From positions 1 through 64,000 of the forward strand of contig WTXD01000079.1 of the NCBI GenBank assembly GCA_022496205.1: DNA of 64,000 nt. Direction: 5' to 3'. The DNA comes from Gloeopeniophorella convolvens. Taxonomy: Eukaryota; Basidiomycota; Agaricomycetes; Russulales. This document shows positions 12,169-21,367 of the stretch, in pieces. Every line of letters starts with the position of its first letter. Position 1 is the stretch's first letter. The notes below the pieces were generated by a model that was given only the letters and a program-made list of their open reading frames with translations, did not search any database and had not been told where the DNA came from. Both the position numbers and the translations under genes were made by a program.

Positions 12169-12474
12169 TCCACGACATCGGGGGTAGGAACTCGTGGTGG
12201 GTCTACATCCACTGGCATCTGCTCTAAATAAGTTGTTGGTTGCGTGTGACACAAGACATACACTCACCAGGGCACTTTGCTCAAGTTCCTGCTGCTTTTC
12301 CAAAGCAATAGCTGCCTTGCGTGCTTTCTTCTCTGCAATATCGGCCTTCATTCGCTTAGCAGCCTGTGCCATCTTGACCTGCACAAGTTGCGCACATTTG
12401 GTCTTCCGGTGTCGAGCGAGAGTTCCGTCGGTTGCAAAGTTTTTTTTGCATGCATCACATTTGAAGACCGTCAT

Positions 12475-12900
12475 GAAAAATAAAATAGCAATAAGAATAA
12501 GAATATCAACGCGCATTGGATGCGCAGGAGCGAGTGGGCACACAGTGCAGAGGGAGTCCAGTGTGAGAGTTGCCTTCACGCCGCGGCGGTCACAATTGTC
12601 CCGAGCGCCTAGACTCCTCCTCCAATCAGATGTGTTCCCTTGATCCCACGTCGGACCGCTCCGCCTGTCTCTACCCAATTAGTCAAAGGTCTCTCACGCA
12701 CCATTCTCCTTCGGGCCACCACACATCGGACTACCATCGAAAAATCTCCTGTCCTACACGTCTGTGCCCACCAGCGTGAGGCCCTGTTCATCAACCGCAC
12801 CCGTACCCTCCGGGGCATGATTGTTCAGGGCTATGGCAGGCATTTTTTCTCGATGGTCAGTTTGGATTGTGTGTCTGTGTCGTGACACGATATGGACCTC
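12475..12900. other. Upstream region of the Plavaka gene, no further gene seen
   Basis: Short open frames overlap here without motifs. The 5' end of the Plavaka element should lie in this stretch but I could not recognise a terminal inverted repeat. Confidence 0.35.
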
Positions 12901-12901
12901 A

Positions 12902-13163
12902 CACTGCGGTCTCACCGCGAGGGCCATATCTCCTTTTCTATTGGCCCGATCACTTTGATACTGTACAGTTGTGATGCCTGGGGGTCAAGCCACTGTCTTC
13001 AAAAACTTCGTCTTAGTTCCGTGTCTATCAGAGTGCGCGAGACAGGTGAGCTATAGTACCAAACTGTTTGTATTCACTCTTACTTGACAGAAATTCTATT
13101 CTGCTTAGAACCGCCACCCACACGCTTTCAAGAACCATCCCTACCAGAATATTCATTTCTACA
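12902..13163 (+). repeat. 5'-truncated copy of the TGTTGGA...TTCTACA LTR family
   Basis: Collinear with the 3' part of the LTR at 31954-32432. Shared words include tactgtacagtt, gggggtcaagccactgtc, agttccgtgtctatcagag and tctgcttagaaccgcc, ending in ttctaca. The 5' part of the LTR is missing and no target duplication is visible. The next gene starts nine bases after its end. Confidence 0.7.
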
Positions 13164-13171
13164 CTCGCGCT

Positions 13172-14152
13172 ATGTCCCGCGCCTCTACAACGCCCCCTTC
13201 TAGTCCTTATCCGGCATACTTCTCCTCTCCTGCTCCACCTCAGGCTCCTCTGGAGGAGTATCCTCTGGGCTTTGACCCCTACCACATGCTGGCTGAGATG
13301 CAAGAGGTCGGGGCTGCGATGGGGCAAGCAGAGTATTTCTCCCGCTTTCCAGAGAAACTGCATTGGTTCTCACCTCCTCGTTCCCGATCGCCCTCTCTCC
13401 ACGTCCCAGCTTACCCCGGCTCGCCCCACGCACCGCTCTCTTCACCTGGTCACGCCTCTTTGGAACAACTCAAAACACCTCAGAGGCCCCCTGGTTCTCA
13501 GCGCGGCTCACCCGCACTGCCACACACTCCCAAGGCCACCTCGCCTCACGGTGCGCAGTACTCACCTCGGGTCCTGGCAGGACATGCCCCCGGATCCAGT
13601 CCGCGTCACTCGCCGCTCACCCCGCCTGCTCGCACCTCTTTGCATCACCCCGAAACGCCTCAAGCACACGCTGGTTTTCCGCATGGCTCGCCCACGCTCC
13701 CGCGGACCCCCAAGACCACCTCGCTGCGTGTTCACCAGTGCTCCCCTCAAGCCCTCGCAGCCAGCACGCCCGGATCCCCCAGACTTTCGGGAAACGGCTT
13801 TGCCCCACCCCGAAGCACGTGCGCCTCGCCTGAGCACCTCTGGTGTCAAACATGCGCGGCTCTCTCTCTGGCTGGGATTGACTTGCGCTTCTTAGAACAC
13901 CCCTTGGCTACAGTACCCGTGCATCCGGAGCCCGGTCCTCACCCAAGCCTCCTGGATGCCTACAAGGTACAAACCCTCATGGACAAGTGGGTCGACACGC
14001 GCCGAGTTATGATTGGCAACAAGACGCTCGCTCAAATAATCCAAGAAGAACGTTACGACGCATTCGTGCACCTGTACAGGGCAATCCTCGCGAAGATGGA
14101 AGAGGTTTGGGGCTTGGACACGGAGATGAGCAGCTCGGCCGACGAGGACTGA
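13172..14152 (+). CDS. Hypothetical proline/serine-rich protein with an internal duplication
   Basis: Uninterrupted frame of 326 residues, not recognised. The first 60 residues are Pro/Ser-rich. Around residues 90-190 two tandem 50-residue units can be aligned (one starts HASLEQLKTPQ, the next RTSLHHPETPQ; each has GSP.LP.TPK and ends PGS). The C-terminal 100 residues look like an ordered, partly helical domain (YKVQTLMDKWVDTRRVM, IQEERYDAFVHLYRAI) and end in acidic SSSADED. The ATG lies just after an LTR fragment, so the native promoter may have been replaced. It could be a host protein or a transposon passenger; no evidence decides. Confidence 0.5.
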   Translation: MSRASTTPPSSPYPAYFSSPAPPQAPLEEYPLGFDPYHMLAEMQEVGAAMGQAEYFSRFPEKLHWFSPPRSRSPSLHVPAYPGSPHAPLSSPGHASLEQLKTPQRPPGSQRGSPALPHTPKATSPHGAQYSPRVLAGHAPGSSPRHSPLTPPARTSLHHPETPQAHAGFPHGSPTLPRTPKTTSLRVHQCSPQALAASTPGSPRLSGNGFAPPRSTCASPEHLWCQTCAALSLAGIDLRFLEHPLATVPVHPEPGPHPSLLDAYKVQTLMDKWVDTRRVMIGNKTLAQIIQEERYDAFVHLYRAILAKMEEVWGLDTEMSSSADED

Positions 14153-14409
14153 GCAGAGGGTTTGGCAGAAACGAGGCGTCAAGATGTAAGATCAAGACAT
14201 TCTTGTAGCTCACTGGAGCTGTATTGTAGTGCAAATTGATCAGCAGATTCTGGTACACACCCCACGCGACGCGTGATTCCTCCACTGCCCCTACATTGCA
14301 CGCGTGTGCAGGCTTCGCAAGATGCACGGATCCTCGTGTGATTGCTGTCTTTTGTCTGCTCTCGACCGCCGTCACCGCTCGTCCACCACTCAAACATCCC
14401 CACTCAAAC

Positions 14410-14790
14410 ATGCAAGTCGCATTGCACTCCCTCTCCCACCGCGCGCCCAGTACCTCTCGCACGCGGCCCCGGTGGCAAGAGTATGCCTCCATCGCTCCCT
14501 CTACCATGCGGACGCCATCGAACGCATACTTCAATACCCCAGCATCATCTGTATCATCACCCGCCCCCACTCTCTTCAACTCTACATGCGAACCGGATCC
14601 TCTCAAGCAACTCCCCCCTCATCCCAGCGCCTCGTCTCTACCTGAAAAAAAGAAGTCCGCGAAGCACACAAACACAAGTGCGTTACTGGGCTCGTCGATG
14701 AGTCTTGTGTGCCGAATCTTTGTCCAACGGCACGCGCGTGTCCTCATCGCTCGTTGTGGTGATCCCGGTTCACTCACGCGAGGTTCATAG
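14410..14790 (+). CDS. Hypothetical short serine/proline-rich protein
   Basis: 126-codon frame from the ATG at 14410, not recognised. It is rich in Ser, Thr and Pro with a basic patch PEKKKSAKH. It follows the preceding gene on the same strand by about 260 bp. There is no domain and no intron evidence, so it may be a chance frame or an exon of a longer gene. Confidence 0.22.
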   Translation: MQVALHSLSHRAPSTSRTRPRWQEYASIAPSTMRTPSNAYFNTPASSVSSPAPTLFNSTCEPDPLKQLPPHPSASSLPEKKKSAKHTNTSALLGSSMSLVCRIFVQRHARVLIARCGDPGSLTRGS

Positions 14791-14799
14791 TAGAGCCAG

Positions 14800-16500
14800 C
14801 TTGAATTGAAGTAACTACATTACAATGTATGCTGTATGTCTACATATGATAGTATGGGCACCTCCCCTAAGGGATACGGTGCATTGGATACGATGCGTGA
14901 CTCGGACGCTGCGCGCGGGGCTTAGTCGGGGCTCGGTTGGTGCGCGCGTGCCAATGGCTCGGACGAGGTGCGCGTGGCACGAACAGTGCGCGCAGGAATC
15001 AGACGGGATGGGCGTGGCTATGGAGAGGATGCGTGGAGGTGCCAGCACGGGCGACACAGAGGAGGAACAGGAGGGGGCGATGGAGCGGGGGCACAGGCAG
15101 TAAGGAGCGGGTACGAGCACGAGAGCGACCCTGAGAGCAAGAGCGGTAGGGCGAGCGTGCACACGCGTGTCGGTGGCCAAGCGAGGGCGGGAGGGTCTAC
15201 AAAGGTGGGCAGAGGAAGGAGGGGAGAGGGGAGATGATGGGGGATTGGGAGAAAGATGGAACGGCAGCGAGGTGCGTGTACTAGTATTTATGTTTGAGTC
15301 CAAGTCGCCCCGGCGGGCCCGAGGCCAGACAAGGTGAGGAGGAAGCAGAGTTGCCATACAAGGGATGTCCAGGCCCGGTGCTCGCTGATTGAGGCGGCGC
15401 AAGGAATCCCAAGGTCTGGCCAGGCCTGCGCGGTCGCGACAAGGAATGGCCAGGCCAAGTTGTGCCCATTCAGGAATGGCAAGGGGAGTGACGGTTCGAA
15501 AAAGGGTCGACCAGGAGATGCAAGGGATGGGGAGCGCTGGCACGTGCTGGTTCGGCCCGGCAGCGCTAACATTCCTGGCGTCTCCTGGTTTTCACACGTT
15601 TGGTGATGCGATGGGAACTTGGTTAGTAGTCCTATGCCTGTCCTGTCTATATTCAAAAAATACCTACAGCATGTCATCTGGTTCTAATGCGAGCAGTTCT
15701 GCACGCGAAGTGTTCCATCTAAGTCGAATCGCGTTCATGAGGTCGTTGGAGACTTTTCCGTGCCATTTACCTCATGCGCCCCTTACACACCCCTGCATAT
15801 ATCCCTGATTACAGCCTTATCCCCCTCAGTTATGTCCTCACCGAGACCAAAATACGTCCAATGAGAATAGGTGAGCGACTGGCGTGTGTAATTTCCCGAG
15901 TCCTGCACTGCGCTGCTGCGTTGATCTCTTCGCTTCAATAGATGACTTGATTAAAGGCGAGCCAAAAAGTGGAGGAAAATGTCATATGAAGGTGTCTTTC
16001 TGATCCGAGGAAGTACTACCATAAGCTGTGGATGTTGGTCTTGGTATGATTCGTGCATACCACCCCAGTCGCGGCGTAGGCCGCGGTATCCAAGCGGTAT
16101 CCGACAGGTAAAATTTCAACGTCAACATGAGCGACCTGCGGTGCCAGGTGAAGTATCACGTTTCGTCTGGCCATTAGCATTGTACGAACTTGGCCTTCTG
16201 GATCAAAAAGTGTAGTCGATCAACCACATTGTGAGGACTCGGTATCTACTACATACGATATTACCTACAGATAGCCTCTCACACCCTCGTGAATCAGAAA
16301 GCACGGGTTGTTGTCTAGGCTCGGTCTCGGGTACAGGTAAGGATTGGGATTGCATTTCGGCCGGGTGCATTGCACTATCCTGTCCTAGATCAAATACGTC
16401 ATACCGTAGCGTGTCCATCACAACCAAAGTGCGCCCTCATGCCATTCGTCGTTATAGTGACGCGGTGGAGGTGGACCGTGGACTGCACTAGTGTCAGCCT
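14800..16500. other. Repeat-like region without a gene
   Basis: No supportable gene. 15300-15620 is GC-rich and full of ggccagg, caaggaatggc and gcaaggga words. Its right edge carries the 19-bp motif shared with 1306-1324. The minus-strand open frames at 14815-15677 overlap each other and have no coding signature. Confidence 0.35.
15592..15610 (-). repeat. Inverted copy of the 19-bp end motif at 1306-1324
   Basis: Exact inverted match over 19 bases to 1306-1324, followed outward by unrelated sequence. That is the pattern expected for a transposon terminus. Confidence 0.4.
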
Positions 16501-16520
16501 TCAAAGCATCTAAGTTACTA

Positions 16521-17555
16521 CTACAGTCAAATGCGTCAACTTGGGTCAGTGCGTTAATTTGAGTCACCTTCCCAATCGGGAACCTCCGGCATCCATTTCC
16601 GGTAGCTCAGTCTCACAGCCTTGTGTTGGGTCAGCGACCAGGGTCGCTGGGGCGGTATCTAGGCTCAATAATAGCTATAGCTGAGTTGAAAGCGTTGCAA
16701 AACGAAGTTGAAGCGAGGCTGCGCAGCGCGCGAAATCAGGAGGGCGACGAAACGAGGGCACGCGAGAAGATGGAAGAGCGGGCGCTGAGCGCAGGAATTC
16801 GGACAGTGTTACATGGCGGCAATCAACATGTTTTCTTATAGCAGTTAGAGGCCGTTTTTGTCATCCAAATAAAATGGTTTAAGTGGAAATAAAAGGGGGA
16901 GTAAGTGAGACATTATGATGAGAGTAGGAGCGCATGACGATGAAAACAAGGGCACGAGTGGCCGAGACGTGGCGCGCGGGGAGAAATAAAAGCACATAGT
17001 AAGAGCGTGCATATCAAGGGTCCTTCCTCCATATTTGAGGCCCGTGCGTAGGGCGGAAGCTGGTGCGCGACGTGGGTCTTGTATGCGCATGGATGGGTCG
17101 AGGAGGAGCGGGTCCGGGAGAGGGCCGGCCTGCGCGTGCTCGGGACGCGACTTGTTTATTTCATCAGAAAGTCAATCCAAGCACGGAAGGCGAGAGACAT
17201 GAAGCGTATGAGAACAAGGTTGCTGTGCTCGAAACACTTGCTTTAGAAGGTGTTTGAAAACTGCAGGACACCCCTTCTGCAACTGGTAAGATTGACGAGG
17301 CTTGCATTTTCACAGTAATGTAGGAGTCTGTGATCCAACTGCATTCTAGACATCTTAGAACACCTCTTTGTCTGTTATAATTATGTCTATCTCCAGCTCT
17401 ACGTGCAGGTTCGAGTCGGACTCCAGAGTCGTGTAAAGTTTCACGGGTTGGGGAGAGCGTGCTAGACTGAGCTACCGAAAACGCGTGTGCAAGTTCCGGA
17501 TCGGGAAGGTGACTCAAATTAACGCACTGACCCAAGTTGACGCATTTGACTGTAG
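16521..17555. mobile_element. 1035-bp element with 53-bp perfect terminal inverted repeats and TA target site
   Basis: Bases 16521-16573 (starting ctacagtcaaatgcgtcaac) are an exact inverted match to 17503-17555; with two mismatches the repeat extends to 63 bp. The element is flanked by TA at 16519-16520 and 17556-17557. The TA site and the CTACAGT end are what Tc1/mariner-type elements show. The interior has no recognisable transposase, so this is a non-autonomous element or MITE. Confidence 0.8.
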
Positions 17556-17896
17556 TACGGCACTGCATTACATATACCTTATCTTATCAACGTCTGATCT
17601 CGTCCCCGGCTTTGCAGACAGAGACCAAGGTCCAACAACAGGCTGCAGTAGCACGTGACTTCGTACGCCTGCGTGCTGCTGCGAAAGCGCCATCGCGACC
17701 TACTCTATGCTGTTTGCAAGCATCAAGAGAGCACAGCGATTTTTATAAGGCAGTGGTATATACAGGGCGTACTGGGATAGGCGGCGTCAAGATAGTCGGA
17801 GAACCTCAAGAGTCAAGAAATTACACTACGAATACAAGGCACGTGGCTGGGTGATCAAGCAGAGCGCTATGTAGAAGCCATTGCCTCATTCAGTGG

Positions 17897-18768
17897 TCAA
17901 TCTTCTCCATCGGAAGAGGCGGAGGTAGAAGACTTTACTCTTCTTGGTCCTTTCGCGCTAGTGGGAGTTGATGCACGGCCATAAACTCCAACACGAGCCT
18001 TCTTCCTCACGTTGCGGCGAGGGAGTCCCGAGCAGTTGTGCGTAGCGATGAGGAACGTGGCCATCATAAAGTTGCAACCGGGGCAAGTGGAGACGACATC
18101 ATTGAAGTCCGAAACGGAAATGCCAGGGCACTTGCTATCAAGAAGCTTGAGGACTTGTCGCTCAGTGCGCTTGGGGCTGGCAGGCTGCAGTGCAGCCTCC
18201 AGATCTTGCCTTGTGTCTTGCAAGAGGTCCTTGTCTGAGACAGACGCGGGAAACTCGAAAAGAGCTACGCAGAAAACACAGGTGAATAAGGGGTTAAGGC
18301 CCGTAAGTCACATGGCTCACTTTGGGTTTCTGGGGTGCTCAAGGGCCCAAGAGAGGGGTGAGGCATTGGCCGCATGTTGATGGATTTGGCAAGAACACGC
18401 GGGGCATCGCCTGCACGCAGCTTAGAGTCTAGTGACGCGGCTGGTGGAGGGCGCAGCTCTTCTGCTCCCGGGGAGGCGGACAAAAGTCGCAAGAGTATTT
18501 CATGGCGACGAAGAGCACGAGACGAACTGCCTGTTGTGGAACGTCAGCCAGTGGGTTTGAAAAAGTGGACGATATTACTTCTTTTCTTAGGAGTCACAAA
18601 AGGGCTGGTGTTCGCCGTGCTTGGTTGCGAGCCACAGGGCTTTCCAGGTGAGCTTGGCGAAAAGGCCGCGAAGTTGGGGCCAGGGGGCGGAGTTAGAGGT
18701 CTGGTTCCCTGAGGAGATACAAGAAACGAGGCTCCCGCCGGGGAGAAAGGCTGCGGTGTCCGGACCAT
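17897..18768 (-). pseudogene. Hypothetical protein, two exons, one in-frame stop
   Basis: Exons (minus) 18768-18321 and 18264-17897 with a 56-nt GT-AG intron; phases close to 272 codons. A TGA at 18544-18546 interrupts codon 75. The N-terminal part is Pro/Ser-rich with several SP/TP pairs. The second exon has a helical segment (DTRQDLEAALQPASPKRTER), then CPGC...HNC that could bind a metal, and ends in a basic, Ser-rich tail. Not recognised. It is either a recent pseudogene or the stop lies in an unrecognised intron; I see no GT donor nearby to support an intron. Confidence 0.4.
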
Positions 18769-18769
18769 G

Positions 18770-20290
18770 GGAGAAAGACAGCGTTAGAGGAGAGAAGAGA
18801 TCGGCCATTCAGCCTTTAAAAAGGTTCGCCCATCCATTTTGCACTGCTGTCTCCCAGAGTCAAGATGCGTTGTCCACGTTGAATGTTGAGCGCAAGCGTT
18901 GAAGTCGCACGCAATGTGCCCCTGGGATCCGCCATTGCCGCAGTCACGTAAAGGCAACTCTCGTTCCTCAAGACCTTTGTTCTGACTCGGGCCGCTCTGC
19001 AGTGACAGCAGCGTGGAGCTGTCATGGAGATGTAAACGGCTCAAAGAAGCGGCGAGGGTCGCTCATTTACCCTTTTTCTCCTCCTCGGGCTTTGCGATCA
19101 GTAAGGATAGTTAGAGAGGACGCACGTCTCCATAGAGTCGATGCTAAGGCTGCACGCACAGAGGAGGGAACGCACCCATGCACTGCTAATTCATGCGCTA
19201 GACCTTGCCAAACTCGTAGGCGGAACATCACCGTGGGTCAATCAGTCTTCCAATTTCCAATGAAAAAAATTGGAACAAGCTGACCCCCGCAGGTTTGACG
19301 CGGAACATCGCCTCGCCACGTCCGGTGGATCCGCGCGGCCAGCGCGTGTCCCCGATCTACTTCCAAGTCTTGTCCGCCGTCAGGCAGCAACTTCGAGAAC
19401 AACGTAAATGGGAACACAAACCACGAAACAGCGGGGTTCTGTACTGACGCTCCGGTACAGGAAGTATCCTTAAAGGAAGGAGCCCATAGAGGAAGGAGCG
19501 AAGGGTATGGGGTTTGAGCGACATTGCCGAGCAAAAATTCTCGCCGCCCAAAAAGTCTTGCGCCCTGCCAAAAGGTCCCACACGGCCCCCCATTCGACAC
19601 CCAGCGACACCCCGACGACTTATCCGGAATCTCCGCCCGGGCTGCCTGTTGTGGTCAGTCGTCGACGCGGGGTCCAAGCGAACGTTTTGCTTTCGGCTGC
19701 GGTGCGAGCGTGAGACGAGAGGCGTCAGGCCTAGTGAGTGGAGGTCGCGAGTGGGCTCGGGCCCAACGTGGAACGGGATCGGCGCGAACAAGGGCGCAAG
19801 TGCCATTTGCCAGTCGGCGGTAGTAGGTGGCGGGTAGAACCAGACAGGTTCGGATCGTGGCAAACAGCTAGACCGACTGGTGACCGAGTCTCTTGCTTAT
19901 GGAAGGTGAGAATGAACAGCCAATCGGCGTGGCCTTGAAAGTGCGCGAGGTGAGAACAACGCAGTTTTCTGGATAGCGATAACGACGCCGACCGAGTGAA
20001 CCCGGCCGGTGCCCAATAGAATTGTGCCGCGCGAACCGCCGGATCAAGAGGGCGGGCACGCTACAAGTACAGGGAGTTACAAATGCATGGTCACAGGACG
20101 ACACAAGACGCAAGAACAGCTCGTGTATGTAAGTCGAGACGAGACGAGACGAGAGGCTGTTGATAAGTAGCAATAAAAAGAAAAAAAGGTCGCCGAGAAA
20201 TAGACAGGGACGGGAGGGATGGGTGATGCAAAAATAACGGCCCTGACAGGGAGAGAGAAACCTTCAAACACAGAAACCGAGCATGGCGAC
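18770..20290. other. Region without a recognisable gene
   Basis: Open frames on both strands overlap at 19240-19860 with no motif. A short gacgagacgagacgaga tract lies at 20135-20155. Nothing else can be supported. Confidence 0.35.
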
Positions 20291-20292
20291 GA

Positions 20293-20653
20293 CTAGGGGT
20301 CTACCTGGCAGGGAGAGAGAAACGCTAGGGGCTCGGAACGAACCACGGCGCACTCGATGACCCCGCCTTGCCAGGGGACACGAGGATCCCACGCGGATCC
20401 GCCCATCCGCAACCGGAACAGCCGCAGGCGGTCGCGACTCGTGTCAAAGGTCCCTAACGCGTTGGTCAGCTGACCGATCCCATAGCGGGCGTACTGCTCG
20501 TATACTGACGAGGCTTGAAGCTTGAGGCTTTGCGGGCGCTGCCCGATGCCTGTGCGTAGCTGTGCGCGCGGCGTGCCACGGCGCTGAAACCGACCCTCCG
20601 GTTGGACTTCTGTAAGCAAGCATGCTTAGAACCGACTCAAATCCGAACAACAA
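20293..20653 (-). pseudogene. C-terminal fragment of an unrecognised family also present at 58250-58480
   Basis: The frame ending at 20293 contains FDTSRDRLRLFRLRMGGSAW followed by DPRVPW. The plus-strand gene ending at 58480 has CDRLQLLQLRMGGSA, and their DNA is nearly identical over the word gcggatgggcggatccgcgtg. I interpret both as copies of one gene family. The start and upstream exons of this copy were not found. Confidence 0.4.
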
Positions 20654-20835
20654 ACAAATGGGAGTTCCGTGTCATGTGCTCTCGACCCAGAAAATTTCCG
20701 ACCTGTGTAAACCCCAGTGCAGCCACCCCGTTGTCACAGATAATCACAGCATGTCTGAGTCTATTCACTAGCCCGGTCACTATTGCACGGTAGAAGCAGT
20801 AATTCAGTGGAAGCTGGTGCGAGTTGGAGGTCCGG

Positions 20836-21312
20836 AACAAAAGCGCGCGGCGGCGCGAAGCGAAGTCGGGTGAAGGAGAGTGAGTGAAGGGAGCAGAAGA
20901 AGCTTGAGAAGAAGGGAGGACAACACAAAGTGTGGAAGCACTGATATTCGTAGCTGGTAGTTAGTGCAATTTATACTACAAAATCATAGGAGTATTTGAG
21001 TACGTTTACATGGGGGCAATCGCAGGCGGTTTCGGGAGCTAGAGCTCGAATGGCCGGACACAACAGAAACGTACATAAAGTGACGATGTGCCCGTCATTT
21101 CTTCATCAACAGTTGCGTAGTTTTGCTGCGCATCGTCATACAGTGGAGGCGGACGCTGGGGTTGATTTTTTGTATGCGAGAGCTAGGAAGAATAAGGCCA
21201 AACAAGACGGAACTGGGAGTAGCGGAAGCAGGGGGAGAGGATCCGGGAAAGCGGCCCGGCCGGAAGACCGAACAGAGCGCGACTTGCAACTCCAATAGAA
21301 ACAAATCAACAG
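20836..21312. repeat. Dispersed repeat, copy 1 (pair with 32731-33207)
   Basis: Collinear with 32731-33207 in the same orientation over about 475 bp. Shared words include gtggaa.cactgatattcgta, agctggtagtta, gtttacatgggggcaatc, cccgtcatttcttcatc, gagaggatccgggaa and gcgacttgc. Divergence is moderate. No coding signature; the nature of the repeat is unknown. Confidence 0.7.
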
Positions 21313-21367
21313 GCCCTGCACGCTTATACGAATATAGGTGAGGTGTAGAGGAACATGCAGTGCAGTA

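Larger units (their letters stand above)
7497..12474 (-). pseudogene. Plavaka-type (CACTA superfamily) transposase, disrupted by a solo LTR and a nonsense codon
   Basis: Exons (minus) are 12474-12268, 12221-10495 (containing the LTR), 10443-10217, 10161-9912, 9862-9696, 9649-9544, 9493-8897, 8847-7907 and 7845-7497. Leaving out the LTR and one target copy, phases close to 1333 codons. An N-terminal C2H2 finger (FKCDACKKNF...RHRKTKC) leads into the DDE region: LWSDATHL near 10620, LYFGNLSKYVRAKP, RFFTYSADYP, and then PDLLHEFELGVW near 9790. Next comes LGDYP..IRTFG, and the C-terminal block contains MEFLWVRWYGRD, AFGFLDPQ and an acidic tail. Breaks: a 567-bp solo LTR in exon 2 (11602-12168) and an in-frame TGA at 10002-10004. 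The Ala/Thr-rich linker at 9000-9160 is low-complexity. The family call rests on several long conserved blocks. Terminal inverted repeats were not found. Confidence 0.85.

Noticed and set aside
14815..15543. 242-codon minus-strand frame
   Set aside because: Low-complexity Pro/Arg/Ser content, overlaps other frames, and lies in repeat-like sequence.
17395..17425. tRNA-like gttcgagtc word
   Set aside because: No cloverleaf can be drawn around it; the word lies inside the 1035-bp TIR element.
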